Origin: Salipiger mangrovisoli
Lineage (GTDB): Bacteria; Pseudomonadota; Alphaproteobacteria; Rhodobacterales; Rhodobacteraceae
DNA length: 64,000 nt
Reading direction: 5' to 3'
NCBI RefSeq assembly: GCF_015223355.1
Contig: NZ_JADFFK010000004.1
Location: 186,001 to 250,000, forward strand
Position 1 is the stretch's first letter; every line of letters begins with the position of its first letter. The notes under the pieces are model-generated. The model made no database searches, was not told the origin of the DNA, and saw nothing but the letters and a program-made list of their open reading frames with translations. Shown in pieces: positions 1 to 9,809 of the stretch. The position numbers were made by a program, and so were the translations under genes.

Positions 1-927
1 CAGCGGGTTGTCTACCAGTTTGAGCTGACCGTCTTCGCTGACCAGCACGTAATCGGTGATCTTGGCCATGTTGAGGCCGTTGTTGCCGCCTGCCCAGTCC
101 GGTTGCAGCACGCCGCCGCTGCTGCCGTTGTTGTCGAGCGTGAAATTGGGGTCAAGATCGAGGTTCTGGATATCCAGAGACGCCAGGTTGACGTTGGGCC
201 GCGACGGATCGTCCAGCGTCGGCAAGTCGAGAATGTACAGGTTTCCGTTGGCGTCCGTGCGGATATCGTAGGATTCTAGGTCGGTCAGGTTGATCTTGAT
301 GACCGACGCCGAATAGGCAAAATCCACCGTCCCGGCGAAGTTGTTGCCGGGCGCACCCTTGTTGGTGTTGCCGCCGATGGCGACCCACAGATAGGTGTCG
401 CCAGTGTCCGGGTCGACCGAAAGGTCGAGCCCGTTGATCGCGTGATTCTCCTCCGATCGCGGCAGCCCGCGCACGATGGCGACGTTTGACAACACCGCCC
501 CGGTATCCGGGTCGAGCACGATCCGGTGGATCTGACTCGAATTGGTGTCGAGCCCGCTGTCCTCGCCCACCGCGATCCGCCAGTCCGACGACGTGACGTA
601 GAGAACATCGTTCCCGTCCTCGTCGGTGGTCGCGACGAGCCCGGTCATCTGCCGCTTCGCCGTGGTGTTCAGTGTCCCGTCATCATTGAAGTTCTGGGTG
701 TCGTTCTTGATGACGTTGATCGCCATCGTCGACGTGGCGACGAAATCGGGACTTGTGTCAGCATCCGGTCCATCCGGTTGCCGTTCGATCTCGTAGCGGT
801 AGATCGTCCCGTTCTGCTGCGCCACGAAGAGCACAGGGTTTCCGGTTTCGCTGAAATCCAGCGCCGTTGGGTTCGTGCTCTGCGCCGCCGCCAGATCGGT
901 GACACCGAAAGTAATATCCTCGGCCAT
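1..927 (-). CDS. Large secreted beta-propeller-type protein, N-terminal part (cut by window edge)
   Basis: An open frame of 309 codons starts at ATG 927 and runs off the left edge without a stop. A GAGG element lies upstream of the start. The N-terminus carries NPTALDF followed by a VAQQNGTIYRYEI-like blade, and later the pattern GLDLSVDPDTGDTYLW. These resemble the sugar/sorbosone dehydrogenase-like propeller found at the start of very large roseobacter exoproteins. There is no Sec signal peptide. That would fit type I secretion with C-terminal signals outside the window, which is inference. Position beside exopolysaccharide genes suggests a matrix or cell-surface role. The substrate is unknown. 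Confidence 0.75.
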   Translation of the reverse strand, partial: MAEDITFGVTDLAAAQSTNPTALDFSETGNPVLFVAQQNGTIYRYEIERQPDGPDADTSPDFVATSTMAINVIKNDTQNFNDDGTLNTTAKRQMTGLVATTDEDGNDVLYVTSSDWRIAVGEDSGLDTNSSQIHRIVLDPDTGAVLSNVAIVRGLPRSEENHAINGLDLSVDPDTGDTYLWVAIGGNTNKGAPGNNFAGTVDFAYSASVIKINLTDLESYDIRTDANGNLYILDLPTLDDPSRPNVNLASLDIQNLDLDPNFTLDNNGSSGGVLQPDWAGGNNGLNMAKITDYVLVSEDGQLKLVDNPL

Positions 928-1066
928 TTTGGGAGTCCTCTAACGAGAGGGGTAAAATCAACTATAAAATCAATTTTCTTTAGTATTATTATGATTTTAG
1001 GTTATTGGCGCTACTCTGCGCCGGTTCAGGACTTCACACTTGCCGGGGACTAACTCCCGACCTGTT

Positions 1067-2281
1067 TTACACAGCACGCGAGCGGGTGAGCGCCCGGCGC
1101 AGTCTTGCGGAAAGGAACTCGGAACGGTGCGGTACGACGACCGACTGGAACAAGTAGCGGCTCAGGATGTGCTCGCTGAATTCGCTCTTGGGCTTATAGG
1201 CAACTTGCACACGCCCGTTCGGCGCAGTGGCCTGGATCGTGCTGAGTTCGACCGCCGCGCTGCGGGTCTGGCCATCCGGCAGGATCATCGTCAGACGCCC
1301 GCTCACAGGGACGTTCAGCACATTGCCCTGGTCGAGGATGAGTTGATCCTCATCAACCCAGAATACCGCGCGTGACTGACCATCGTCGGAGACGAAACGC
1401 ATGTCGTAGACCCGCGCGCGTGCCGCCTCGATACGCTCTGTCTTTCTGCCGAAGACCGACGCACCAACCCGAGCCACGGTTCGCGCCAGCACGCAGGCTC
1501 CGACGATGAACACCAGGGAGATCTCGCCAAGGTAAGAGACATCGGTCCCGCACAGCTTGTTGTTCAGCCGCGACCGGATGGCCTTGGAGGTGCCATGGCT
1601 CATGTAGGCCTGAGCCGGGCCGATCATGCCGGGCTTCACGCGGAAGCGACGTTCGTAGTTGGGAATCGCGGCCGCGTATTGCGCCGCGATCTCGGGACGC
1701 ACGGGGCGCGGGCCGCACATGTTCATGTCGCCCTTGATCACGTTCAGCAGTTGCGGGATCTCGTCGAGACGGGTCTCGCGCAGGAACAGACCCATCGGGG
1801 TTTCGATTCCCGAGCCTTTTGGCAGGACCTTGTCCTTGGTGATCTGAGCCGCCTTGGCGCTGTCGAGCGTGCGGAACTTGTAGACGTCGAACAGCTCGCC
1901 GTTCTCGCCGATCCGCGGTCCTCGGTAGAAAATCGGTGCACCCTGGGTGAGGGCCAGAAGCGCAGTGATCACCAGGAACAGGGGGAGGATCATGAGAAAC
2001 AGCGTCATGCCGATGGTAAAGTTGTAGGCGCGGTACAGCAGACGCGAACGCGGCTGGAAACCGACCGAGAGACGCGGCCAGACGGGGCGTCGGGACGGAG
2101 CCGGCCATGCTGCGGCCTGAGGAACCGCCTGAGCCGCGAAGACAGTATTTCGTGTCCCCTTGGAGGGAAGCTCGACGCGATAGTGGGAGGTTTTGAAGCT
2201 GCTGAACCGGGAGGAGGAATCTTCGTCTATGACTTTGTATGTGTTCTGTTTTTCGATTTCATTGCTGGTTGAAAAATCCAT
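1067..2281 (-). CDS. Exopolysaccharide sugar transferase with C-terminal extension
   Basis: A 404-residue bacterial sugar transferase (polyprenyl-phosphate glycosyl-1-phosphate transferase family), which should load the first sugar phosphate onto undecaprenyl phosphate at the inner membrane. One hydrophobic segment lies at about residues 89-111. It is followed by family motifs: KFRTL near 134, ETRLDEIPQLLNV near 169 and GPRPVRPE near 190. With a single membrane segment it is PglC/ExoY-like rather than WbaP-like. Residues from about 285 to the end form an extra beta-rich region outside the usual family length. ATG 2281 is chosen over an in-frame TTG at 2305 because GAGGA lies 8 nt upstream of it. 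It is the likely initiating enzyme of the locus. Confidence 0.9.
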   Translation of the reverse strand: MDFSTSNEIEKQNTYKVIDEDSSSRFSSFKTSHYRVELPSKGTRNTVFAAQAVPQAAAWPAPSRRPVWPRLSVGFQPRSRLLYRAYNFTIGMTLFLMILPLFLVITALLALTQGAPIFYRGPRIGENGELFDVYKFRTLDSAKAAQITKDKVLPKGSGIETPMGLFLRETRLDEIPQLLNVIKGDMNMCGPRPVRPEIAAQYAAAIPNYERRFRVKPGMIGPAQAYMSHGTSKAIRSRLNNKLCGTDVSYLGEISLVFIVGACVLARTVARVGASVFGRKTERIEAARARVYDMRFVSDDGQSRAVFWVDEDQLILDQGNVLNVPVSGRLTMILPDGQTRSAAVELSTIQATAPNGRVQVAYKPKSEFSEHILSRYLFQSVVVPHRSEFLSARLRRALTRSRAV

Positions 2282-2738
2282 CGGAAATATCCTCGGCAAA
2301 CTCAAGGAACCACGGGGAAACCCCAGGCCAAAAAGCTAAAATACAAAACGAGCCGCATGAACGCGCGGCGATCTAAAAAAGGTCGGCGATGCTCGGACTT
2401 CAGGCTAGAAACTGCCTCAATGTGCCCCTGACCAATAAGGGAGCACGACATTTTGTGAGTTAAACAATTCGTATCATTCTTAAGAAAATAGTAACTTTAT
2501 GGACCGGCGGTGCAAAGCTGTTTTTTGCCATTATACCTGCAAACCCGGAAGAACAGGGCCTTGCAGGCCCGTGTCGCGCGCCGACTGCACGGACACTGTG
2601 CACACTGTCGCAACAATAGATCCACCCATCTCTTACCGAAGCGTCATCCCTGGCCACACATCCGCCCCACTTGAGCCGCAATCAACCCCTTGATGAGTGG
2701 AGACTTTGACACAATCTCGGCGTGTGCAGAGACGGCTC
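2282..2738. other. 457-bp intergenic region upstream of the sugar transferase
   Basis: No convincing gene was found here. The stretch around 2455-2500 is markedly AT-richer than the flanking genes and could hold the sugar transferase promoter. I could not assign a -35/-10 pair or an operator with confidence. Confidence 0.4.
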
Positions 2739-3896
2739 TCAGGGCTTTCGGCCGCCGATCACCTGTTGGGGCGAATCGATGATGCCTCCGCTTCGGCTCC
2801 GCACTTCCTCGATCACACGCCGGTCCACCGAATCAAGCTCCGGGAGGCGCGCGCCGGCGGTTGCGAGAACCGCCTCCTCGACCTCGGATGCCGGCCGCAC
2901 CGGCGGATTGCTGCCTTCGAAGACGGGCGTATCTGAAAGCCTGACATCCGCATCGCTGCGCACGGCGCCGATGGTGTCCGACAGGTAGAAATTCGGCCCC
3001 GGAGTCTCGCCGTCCTGCAGGTGCAACGGCGGACGGTCGACGCTGTTCGGGCCAGGCACGTAGACATTGCCGATGATGTTGACCTTCGACCCCGTCCCCT
3101 GGAAGCCGTTCGGCCCCCAGTTGTAGATCAGGTTATTGATGAACTCGATGTCCTGGCTGCCGTCCTTGATGGCCGGATTTCGGTGACGGTTGTGCGCCAG
3201 CAGGTTGCCGATCACGGTGATGCGCTTCGCCGCGCCGCCGCCAATGAGCAGCCCCATGCTGTGCCGCCCTTTCGGATGCATCGACTGGTCAAGCGCTTCG
3301 GAAATGATGTTGTTCGAGATGGTCACATCCGCGACGTCTCCCCAGACCGCCAGGGCCTCGTCAATCGACCAGCTCAGCGAGTTGCCGTCGACCAGTACGT
3401 TGCGGATCGGCTTTGGTCCCTCACCGATCGACAGCCCGTCGCGGTTGTCAGGGGCATCTCCCGGACCGTCGCCCGGGCGCAGGCGCATCCCGCGGATGAT
3501 CACATTGCTGCCGACCACCCGCAGCCGCCCCCCGGTGATCGTGATCCCGCCGGGCGCGGTCGTGCCGTCAAGGGTCACATCCGGCCCGATCTCGAGTTGG
3601 TGCGACAGGTCGATCGTGCCGCCGATGTCGAAGCGAATGATGCGCGGTCCACGCTCCTCCTCCGCCGCCCAGCGAAGGCTGCCCGGCCCGTCGTCCGCCA
3701 GGCTCGTCACCAGAAGCATGCGCCCGTCGTCACCACCTTTACTGCCGCTGCCAAAGCCGACCGGCTCTTGCACACCGGCAAGAGCCATCTCTTCGGAGCG
3801 CGCGGAGTCCCGCGGCAGGAGCGTGGCCGCGCCAGCGGCGGACACCAGAAGCGACGCCAGGAGACTGCGGCGTCCGATATGCGAAAAGGGGGCCAT
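2739..3896 (-). CDS. Pectate-lyase-like right-handed beta-helix protein, exported
   Basis: A 385-residue protein with a twin-arginine pair at residues 9-10 (GRRSLLASLLVSAAGAA) and an alanine-rich hydrophobic stretch, so Tat or Sec export is likely. The mature part resembles polysaccharide lyase family 1. It has VTSLADDGPGSLRWA near the start, a DVTLDGTTAPGGITI rung, a VIIRGMRLRPGD rung, and repeated N-x-I-x-x-N turns such as ISNNII and VIGNLLAHN. The substrate cannot be read from sequence. Lying between sugar transferase and nucleotide-sugar genes, it may cut or release the polymer made by this locus (inference). Confidence 0.8.
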   Translation of the reverse strand: MAPFSHIGRRSLLASLLVSAAGAATLLPRDSARSEEMALAGVQEPVGFGSGSKGGDDGRMLLVTSLADDGPGSLRWAAEEERGPRIIRFDIGGTIDLSHQLEIGPDVTLDGTTAPGGITITGGRLRVVGSNVIIRGMRLRPGDGPGDAPDNRDGLSIGEGPKPIRNVLVDGNSLSWSIDEALAVWGDVADVTISNNIISEALDQSMHPKGRHSMGLLIGGGAAKRITVIGNLLAHNRHRNPAIKDGSQDIEFINNLIYNWGPNGFQGTGSKVNIIGNVYVPGPNSVDRPPLHLQDGETPGPNFYLSDTIGAVRSDADVRLSDTPVFEGSNPPVRPASEVEEAVLATAGARLPELDSVDRRVIEEVRSRSGGIIDSPQQVIGGRKP

Positions 3897-3989
3897 TGCC
3901 TGCTACCCTGAAAAAGGATCAACGCCCGGACGCAGCGGCGTCCAGGTCACCATTAGACTCGTGCGGGCACGCGGCCCGCACGGCCAAGG

Positions 3990-4979
3990 TCAGGTCGTGG
4001 CCTGCATCTGGCGCGCCTTCTTGCCCAGCAGCCCTTCGAAATAGGTGATGGTCTTGGCGATGCCCTCCGACAGGTCGACCGAAGGATTCCACCCCAGGTG
4101 CTCGCGCGCCAGGGTGATATCGGGACGGCGCTGCACCGGATCGTCGCTGGGCAGCTCGCGCGACACCAACTGCGATTGCGAGCCGGTCTGCGCCACGATC
4201 ATCTCTGCCAGCTGCTTGACGGTGCACTCCTGCGGGTTACCGAGGTTAATCGGTCCGGTGACGCCCTCTTCGGTGCCCATCATCCGGATGATGCCTTCGA
4301 TCAGCTCATCCACATAGCAGAAGGAGCGGGTCTGGCTGCCGTCGCCGTAGATGGTGATGTCCTCGTCATAGAGCGCCTGGCGAATGAAGTTCGACACCAC
4401 GCGCCCGTCCTGCGGATGCATCCGCGGGCCGTAGGTGTTGAAGATGCGCACCACCTTGATCGGCAGGCCATGCTGGCGGTTGTAATCGAAGAACAACGTC
4501 TCGGCGCAGCGCTTGCCCTCGTCGTAGCACGACCGCACTCCGATCGGATTCACGTTGCCCCAGTAGCCCTCGGCCTGCGGGCTGACCAGCGCATCGCCGT
4601 AGACCTCCGACGTCGAGGCCTGAAGGATGGGACACTTCAGCCGCCGCGCCAACCCGAGCATGTTGATCGCGCCATGTACCGAGGTCTTGGTCGTCTGCAC
4701 CGGATCGTGCTGGTAGTGGATCGGCGACGCCGGGCAGGCGAGATTGTAGATTTCATCCACCTCGACATAGAGCGGGATCGTCACGTCATGGCGCAGGAAC
4801 TCGAAGCGCGGATTGGCGAGCAGGTGCTCGATGTTGCGCTTGGTGCCGGTGAAGAGGTTGTCGACGCACAGAACCTCCGCCCCACCTTCCAGCAGCCTGT
4901 CGCACAGATGCGAGCCGAGAAATCCGGCGCCGCCAGTCACGAGGATGCGCTTGCGACTGTTGTAGTTGCGCTTCAACAT
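3990..4979 (-). CDS. UDP-glucuronate decarboxylase (UDP-xylose synthase) family SDR
   Basis: A 329-residue extended short-chain dehydrogenase/reductase. The Rossmann motif [10 protein letters not shown] lies at residues 15-24, the DHDV-type FLRHDVT at 61-67, and the catalytic Tyr-x3-Lys is Y152 and K156 in [13 protein letters not shown] near residue 284 and the whole [14 protein letters not shown] context match UDP-xylose synthases, which oxidise and decarboxylate UDP-glucuronate. It is probably cytosolic and supplies UDP-xylose, or a 4-keto-pentose, to the polysaccharide locus. Other UDP-sugar epimerases are less likely given the CYDEGKR signature. Confidence 0.88.
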   Translation of the reverse strand: MLKRNYNSRKRILVTGGAGFLGSHLCDRLLEGGAEVLCVDNLFTGTKRNIEHLLANPRFEFLRHDVTIPLYVEVDEIYNLACPASPIHYQHDPVQTTKTSVHGAINMLGLARRLKCPILQASTSEVYGDALVSPQAEGYWGNVNPIGVRSCYDEGKRCAETLFFDYNRQHGLPIKVVRIFNTYGPRMHPQDGRVVSNFIRQALYDEDITIYGDGSQTRSFCYVDELIEGIIRMMGTEEGVTGPINLGNPQECTVKQLAEMIVAQTGSQSQLVSRELPSDDPVQRRPDITLAREHLGWNPSVDLSEGIAKTITYFEGLLGKKARQMQATT

Positions 4980-5037
4980 GTTGTTTCCCTTTCAAAATAA
5001 AAATCAATTCGGTCAAAAAAACTGGTGCCGCGGGAGG

Positions 5038-5421
5038 TCAGCCCCCGTGGCGGATTTGGGCTGCACGGGGTCCGGCGTCAGCCAGTCCAATGCAGCAAGA
5101 TCGCGTCCGACAGGCTCTTGCAGCAGCGTGTCGTCGGCGTAGGCCAACGCGATGTTCGCGAACCCGAGGAACTCGGGCGTGCGGGCCGGGAGGGACGTTG
5201 GCGCGATGGGACTCAAGAGCCTCGCACAGGCACGGGCCGCGCAGATCATGCCAATAGAAATGCGGTTCCTTGGGGCTGCTGCAGCCCAGGTGCGGATGTT
5301 GCGACAGGTCGTGGACAAGCACCAACTTCCCGCATTTCGGCGCGCCGATATATGCGGCCGACCCAAAGAGGCGCGTCCCGGAAACGGGTTCTGGGCCGGA
5401 CGGGAGAGAATGCGTCGACAC
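5038..5421 (-). pseudogene. Sulfotransferase-like remnant
   Basis: Read on the minus strand from about 5365 to 5235, one frame gives YIGAPKCGKLVL, then LSQHPHLGCSSPKEPHFY. This resembles the PAPS-binding start of sulfotransferases (IGAPKCGTTSL, then LxxHPxxxxxxxKEPHFF). After that the frame turns into arginine-rich translation with no family features, and no other frame restores a full-length enzyme. I therefore read it as a decayed or truncated gene. A functional sulfotransferase would be around 250-300 residues. The region from 4980 to 5560 holds no other gene I can support. Confidence 0.45.
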
Positions 5422-5560
5422 GGGCAGCGTCTCCTACTGCATCGCCGATTGCCTTGGGCCGCGGCGTCAATTGCGCCGGAGGAGAATTCGCGAGGAGCGC
5501 TCGAGTGAGGGAAATGCGCCAGCCTCGCACAGAGGCCAGAGGGACGTTCGGGTCAGGCGA

Positions 5561-5842
5561 TCACAGGATGATCGAAAGAATGAACCCGGCCAGAGCGCCC
5601 AAAGCTGCAATCCCAATCCAGGCGCCGACCCCAAGACTGAAACCAACGAAGAAAGAAATAAGCCAAGCGTAAAAAATTGCGGTAAGCGAACAAGTAATTA
5701 AGAGGATCGCCTGTCGGAGATAGGGACGGTCCCGCCGCGGCGGTTGCTCAGCCCTTTTGTCCATAGGCGACATGTGCGAGCGGTCGGACGAGCCCTGACC
5801 GCGCTTGATGCGGAGCCTCCTTTCTAATGCGTTGAGCGGCAT
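5561..5842 (-). CDS. Small two-TM membrane protein, unknown function
   Basis: A 93-residue frame from ATG 5842, with AGGA about 7 nt upstream. The N-terminal 40 residues are charged and arginine-rich. They are followed by two hydrophobic segments, roughly residues 43-64 and 70-93 (ending GALAGFILSIIL), so the protein is predicted as an inner-membrane hairpin. I do not recognise a family. It lies between the sulfotransferase remnant and the GT4 glycosyltransferase and shares their strand, so it may belong to the polysaccharide locus. It could also be a chance frame, but the clear membrane pattern and ribosome site argue for a gene. Confidence 0.55.
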   Translation of the reverse strand: MPLNALERRLRIKRGQGSSDRSHMSPMDKRAEQPPRRDRPYLRQAILLITCSLTAIFYAWLISFFVGFSLGVGAWIGIAALGALAGFILSIIL

Positions 5843-6082
5843 CGTCCATTCCTGAACAGTCGGATGAAATCCGTGAACGTTTCAACCGGTTTGGCGGTGA
5901 TGGCCGACACAAGGTCCCCCTAAAAGCTCGGGACAAAATCCAAAAATTCGGGTTCTGAGCAGAGAGCGCGCCAGACCCTTTACGCGGTACTATGCCTTGA
6001 CGATACGCAACGCCCGGAAGACCCGTCAAGCCATTATGGGCCCGGCGCCGAAGCGCGCACCTAAGCGTGACCGAACTGCCTG

Positions 6083-7327
6083 TCACCGCGCCACTCGCCC
6101 GGATTGCAGCCGCGGCACGGGCACATCCGCGCGCGGGCAGTGCCAATCCTTGCGGCGCCCGGTTTCGGCGTAGATCGCCAGCAGCCGTTCGACCCATGTC
6201 GCGACCCCGTAGCGCCCCAGCGCACGCGCGCGCACCGCGTCACCCGTACGGGCGCGCAGGCCCGGCGTCTCGATCATCTCGATCACCCCGCGCGCCAACG
6301 CCTCGGGATCGCGCGGCCGGATCAGGATGGCGCCGGTTCCCTCGAGCACCAGCGCATTCTCTCCGACGTCCGTGACCACAGGCGGCAGGCCGTTGGCCAT
6401 GGCCTCGAGCAGCGAGACCGGTGCCCCTTCCCAATGCGACGAGCTGACGAAGATATCGCTCGCTGCGAGCACCTCGGGAATGTCGCCGCGCATCCCGAGG
6501 AACCGCAGGTCCTCGCCGAGCCCGAGCCGTTGCGCCTGCGCCAGAAGCGCCTCATGGCGCGAGGTGTCCCGCGCATCGCCGACCAGCAGCAGAACGCAGG
6601 TCGGCGCGTGCTCCCGGATCGTCGCGAAGGCGTCGAGTAGCACCTCATGCGCCTTCTGACCAATGATCGCCCCGACGCAAACCAGGGCGATCTGATCCTC
6701 GGAGAGCCCCAGTTCGGCGCGCATGCGCGCGCGGGCGGCAGGCGGCGCGACCACCGTTTCGGACACCGCGTTGGGAACAACCCGGCACCCCGATCTGCCG
6801 ATCTCTCCTGCCGCAGCCTCGGCAACGGCCTCGCCGACGGCAATCTTGTTGACCCCCGGCAGCCGCATGGCCAGTCCCTGCAGCAGGCGCCGACCGGGAC
6901 GGATACGGCGGACCGAGGGTTTCACATTGTGAATCGTGGTGATGAAGGGAATACCGAGCAGCCGCGAGGCATAGGCCCCGAGCGTGCTGGCCGAGGCAAG
7001 ATGCGCATGCAGGTATTCGATGCGCTTCTCGCGCAGCGCGCGCAGCAGCCTCCGGAAGCGCCCGGCGTCCACGAGGTTGCGGCCCGGCAGCAGCACGACC
7101 TCGGTGCCCGAGGCGCGCAGACGCTCCAGAAAGGGCGTGTTCAGATCGCTCAGCACGAAGACCGTCAAGCTCATGTCGGAGCGCCCGCGCACCGCTTCGG
7201 CAAAGGTCAGCACAAGCCTTTCGGCACCGCCGGTGAGCAGCGTGTCGATCAGGTAGCCCACGCGCAGCGGCGCAGGCGCGTCCACGGCAAGCATATGTCC
7301 GGGGAGGTCAATCTTGGCAGACTTCAT
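6083..7327 (-). CDS. GT4-family glycosyltransferase
   Basis: A 414-residue GT-B retaining glycosyltransferase. The N-terminal domain has the acceptor-side motif LLTGGAERLV near residue 31. The C-terminal donor domain has VCVGAIIGQKAHEVLLDA and the E-x7-E block SSHWEGAPVSLLEAMANGLPP near residues 305-325, which binds the nucleotide sugar. It is cytosolic and membrane-associated, and should add a sugar to the lipid-linked repeat unit. The sugar is not deducible. The gene is followed on the same strand, after 240 bp, by the small membrane protein gene, and it lies just downstream of the Wzz-like gene. No strong Shine-Dalgarno is visible at the ATG. Confidence 0.9.
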   Translation of the reverse strand: MKSAKIDLPGHMLAVDAPAPLRVGYLIDTLLTGGAERLVLTFAEAVRGRSDMSLTVFVLSDLNTPFLERLRASGTEVVLLPGRNLVDAGRFRRLLRALREKRIEYLHAHLASASTLGAYASRLLGIPFITTIHNVKPSVRRIRPGRRLLQGLAMRLPGVNKIAVGEAVAEAAAGEIGRSGCRVVPNAVSETVVAPPAARARMRAELGLSEDQIALVCVGAIIGQKAHEVLLDAFATIREHAPTCVLLLVGDARDTSRHEALLAQAQRLGLGEDLRFLGMRGDIPEVLAASDIFVSSSHWEGAPVSLLEAMANGLPPVVTDVGENALVLEGTGAILIRPRDPEALARGVIEMIETPGLRARTGDAVRARALGRYGVATWVERLLAIYAETGRRKDWHCPRADVPVPRLQSGRVAR

Positions 7328-7389
7328 GGGAGAGTCCGTCTTAAAAGAGAAAGTCTGCGCGCGACAGGACTCCGCCGCGCGCGGGCTGG

Positions 7390-8556
7390 TCAGCGCGCAA
7401 GATGCGCCTGACGGTCATCGCCACGCGGAGACTGCTTCATCACCGTCACCCCCGGCGCATTCAGTTCTTCATCGCTGGGTCGCTTCGGGCGCGACCTCAG
7501 CAGCGTCGCGATCATGAAGGCGGCAAGCGCGGCGATGGTGGCGACGATCAGTGCAATGGCGACCTGGGCATTTTCCGACATGCTGACCGGATTGATCGGC
7601 GGGGTGCCCTCTTCGATCACCCTCACGTTGTCAAAGCCCGAGACCTCCACCGCGCGCGCATCCCGCAGCCGCAGATCGAGCTCGGCGATACGGTCGGTCT
7701 GTGCCTGCTGACGGGCCTGGAGCAGCCGGGCCTTGGGCATCACCTCGGACAGGTCGGCGATATGCGCCCTGGTCTGTTGATGCTCTCGCTCAAGATAGGT
7801 GATGCGGCTCTGCGCTTCCTCGATCTCGGTTTCGGCAGCAAGCGCCTCCGCCTCGAATCCGAGCCGGTTCTGTAGCGAGGACTTGCGCTGCTGGAGCGAG
7901 ATCATATTGAGCCGCGCTTCGCGCAGTTCCGAGTTGAGCGAGACCTCGTCGCGCACAGCGTTCTCGTATTCGATCTGAAGGCCCGTGGCATCCGGCCCGC
8001 CCAGCAGGTCGATCAGCGCCCCTTCGATTTCCTCGGCCTCCTGCTGCGCCTTGTCGAGGCGCGCGGTGATCGTGGTCAGCTCGCGCTCGGTGTACATGAC
8101 GCGGCGGTGATTGAGGAAAGCCTCGACCAGCGCGTTGACCAGCTCGGCGGCAATCACCGGGTTGGTGTGGAACACCGAGATCTTGACCACGTAGGACCCG
8201 GTGATCAACTCGATCATCGTGCTTTCGTCGAGCCTGATAGTCGCCCCGATCAACCCGTCTTCAGTGTCCGGCATGTCCGGATAGACGCGGTTGAGCCCGA
8301 CCTTCTCGATCGCTTCGCGCACCAGCTTCGGGTTGTCCAAGAGCAGCATCTCGGCGTTCACGAAGCCCTCAAAGTTGCCGGGATTCGGCGCCCGAATGTC
8401 GGTGAGGCTCGGGTCGGGCACATAGACGTATTCACGACCAAGCGCGAAGGACACCAGTGATCGCGCCTCGAAAACCGGGTGCGACTGCTTGATGGCAAAA
8501 AGAAGGGGAGTGATAACAGCGCCGAACACGACAATAGCAAGAATGATGCGTTTCAC
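7390..8556 (-). CDS. Wzz/GumC-like polysaccharide chain-length or co-polymerase protein
   Basis: A 388-residue protein with membrane segments at residues 4-22 and about 330-352 and a long periplasmic part between them. The periplasmic part is strongly helical and coiled-coil (about 150-320, rich in E, Q, R and L). The proline-containing stretch PPINPVSM just before the second segment is the usual Wzz-family feature. A short cytosolic tail follows with no Walker motifs, so there is no fused tyrosine kinase. It should control polymer length or couple polymerase to export. It starts the minus-strand arm of the locus, divergent from the flippase. Confidence 0.87.
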   Translation of the reverse strand: MKRIILAIVVFGAVITPLLFAIKQSHPVFEARSLVSFALGREYVYVPDPSLTDIRAPNPGNFEGFVNAEMLLLDNPKLVREAIEKVGLNRVYPDMPDTEDGLIGATIRLDESTMIELITGSYVVKISVFHTNPVIAAELVNALVEAFLNHRRVMYTERELTTITARLDKAQQEAEEIEGALIDLLGGPDATGLQIEYENAVRDEVSLNSELREARLNMISLQQRKSSLQNRLGFEAEALAAETEIEEAQSRITYLEREHQQTRAHIADLSEVMPKARLLQARQQAQTDRIAELDLRLRDARAVEVSGFDNVRVIEEGTPPINPVSMSENAQVAIALIVATIAALAAFMIATLLRSRPKRPSDEELNAPGVTVMKQSPRGDDRQAHLAR

Positions 8557-8879
8557 GGTATAACCAATCCATGGACACCCTGAGGTGTCGGCAAAAAAGA
8601 AATTAAATTAGACGAAAAATGTTCTCGTTCGATTTGTAACTGTAGCACCCATGCTGCCCTGCGGCAACAATTCGAGAGAGTTTCCCAAGAGTTCACGGGC
8701 AAGTGAGCCTCTTTGAGATCCGAACGCGGCAATCTTGGGCAGCAGCCCGTCCGAAGCGGTTTAACGCTTTGCCCTTGCACGAGATGACCGTAGACTGACC
8801 TCGATTCTCGCATCCGGCCGCCGCATTTTCTCTGGCTGGAATTTTATTTTTCTTCCTCATGTTTTCGAGGACCTGCTGC
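8557..8879. promoter_or_regulatory. Divergent intergenic region between Wzz-like and flippase genes
   Basis: These 323 bp separate two divergently transcribed arms of the polysaccharide locus, so promoters for both directions must lie here. An A-rich stretch at about 8590-8620 next to the Wzz-like start is the best candidate region. No palindromic operator was convincing. Confidence 0.45.
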
Positions 8880-9809
8880 ATGGCATTCTCTCCCGACAAG
8901 GCCACGTCCAAGGACCTGTTCTGGGCCTTTCCCGCCCTCTCCCCCACCAAACTCCTGTACTTCGTCGCGGTCATCATCATTGCCCGCTACGTCGATTCCG
9001 CCGACCTCGGGCTGATGGCAATCTGCCTCGCGATCATCGGCTACTCCGAGATCATGTCGAGCATCGGCCTTGGCTCGGCTCTGGTCTCGGCCCAGGACCG
9101 GCACCAGGAGACCGGCCACGCGAGGATCTTCTGCGCCCTCCTCGCCGCCTCGCTCATGGCGATCCTGCTCTGGCTCGGTGCCGTCCCCACGGCGCGACTT
9201 TTCGACTCGCCCGAGATCCAACAGCTGCTCGGCGCGATCTGCGTCATACTGGTGATCCAGGCGATCGGCTCGGCGCACGACAGTGCGCGCAAGTTTCGCA
9301 AGAAGCTGCTTCCCGACGTGGCACAGGGGCTCGTGAGGGGTCTCACCCCGATCATCCTGGCGATCGCTGGCTTCGGGACCCGGTCGCTGGTGGCCAGCTA
9401 TCTGGCCGGTGCGCGTGTCGCAACGCTGATGCTGTTCTGGATTCGCCCGTGGAAGCCCAGCGCCCTGCCAGACCGGCCGCGCGGGCGCTTCGCGATGGGT
9501 TGCGGGTCTTGCTCGACCGGAGCCGAAACCATCAGCGCCACACCGCGATTGGTCGACAAATTCCTCGTTGGCACGTTTCTCGGTCCCGCGGCGCGTGGCA
9601 CCTATGCCCTCGCCTTCCGAATTCCCGAGTTCGCCATCGAGCGCGTCGTCACCTTCGCTGGCACGGTGCTGCACCCGGTGACGTTGAAGATGCAGACCCA
9701 GTCCGAGGATCTGACGAAATACGCCGATCAATCGCTGCGCTCTTTCGCGCTGCCTATGTTGGGCATCGGCGCAGGCCATCGCTCCACCCTGAAGCGGAGA
9801 CACGCATGA
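8880..9809 (+). pseudogene. Wzx/MATE-type polysaccharide flippase, C-terminally truncated
   Basis: A 309-codon frame from ATG 8880 (GAGGA upstream) reads as the first two thirds of an oligosaccharide flippase. It has LSPTKLLYFVAVIIIARYVDSADLG, then SSIGLGSALV, then DKFLVGTFLGPAARGTYALAFRIPEF. Family members are about 450-500 residues with 12-14 membrane segments. Here the frame changes character after LPMLGIGA and ends in GHRSTLKRRHA. Only 199 bp remain before the next gene, too little for the missing 150 or so residues. I infer a deletion plus frame loss. Alternatively a short variant might still be translated. It is followed by the Wzy/ligase gene. Confidence 0.65.
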
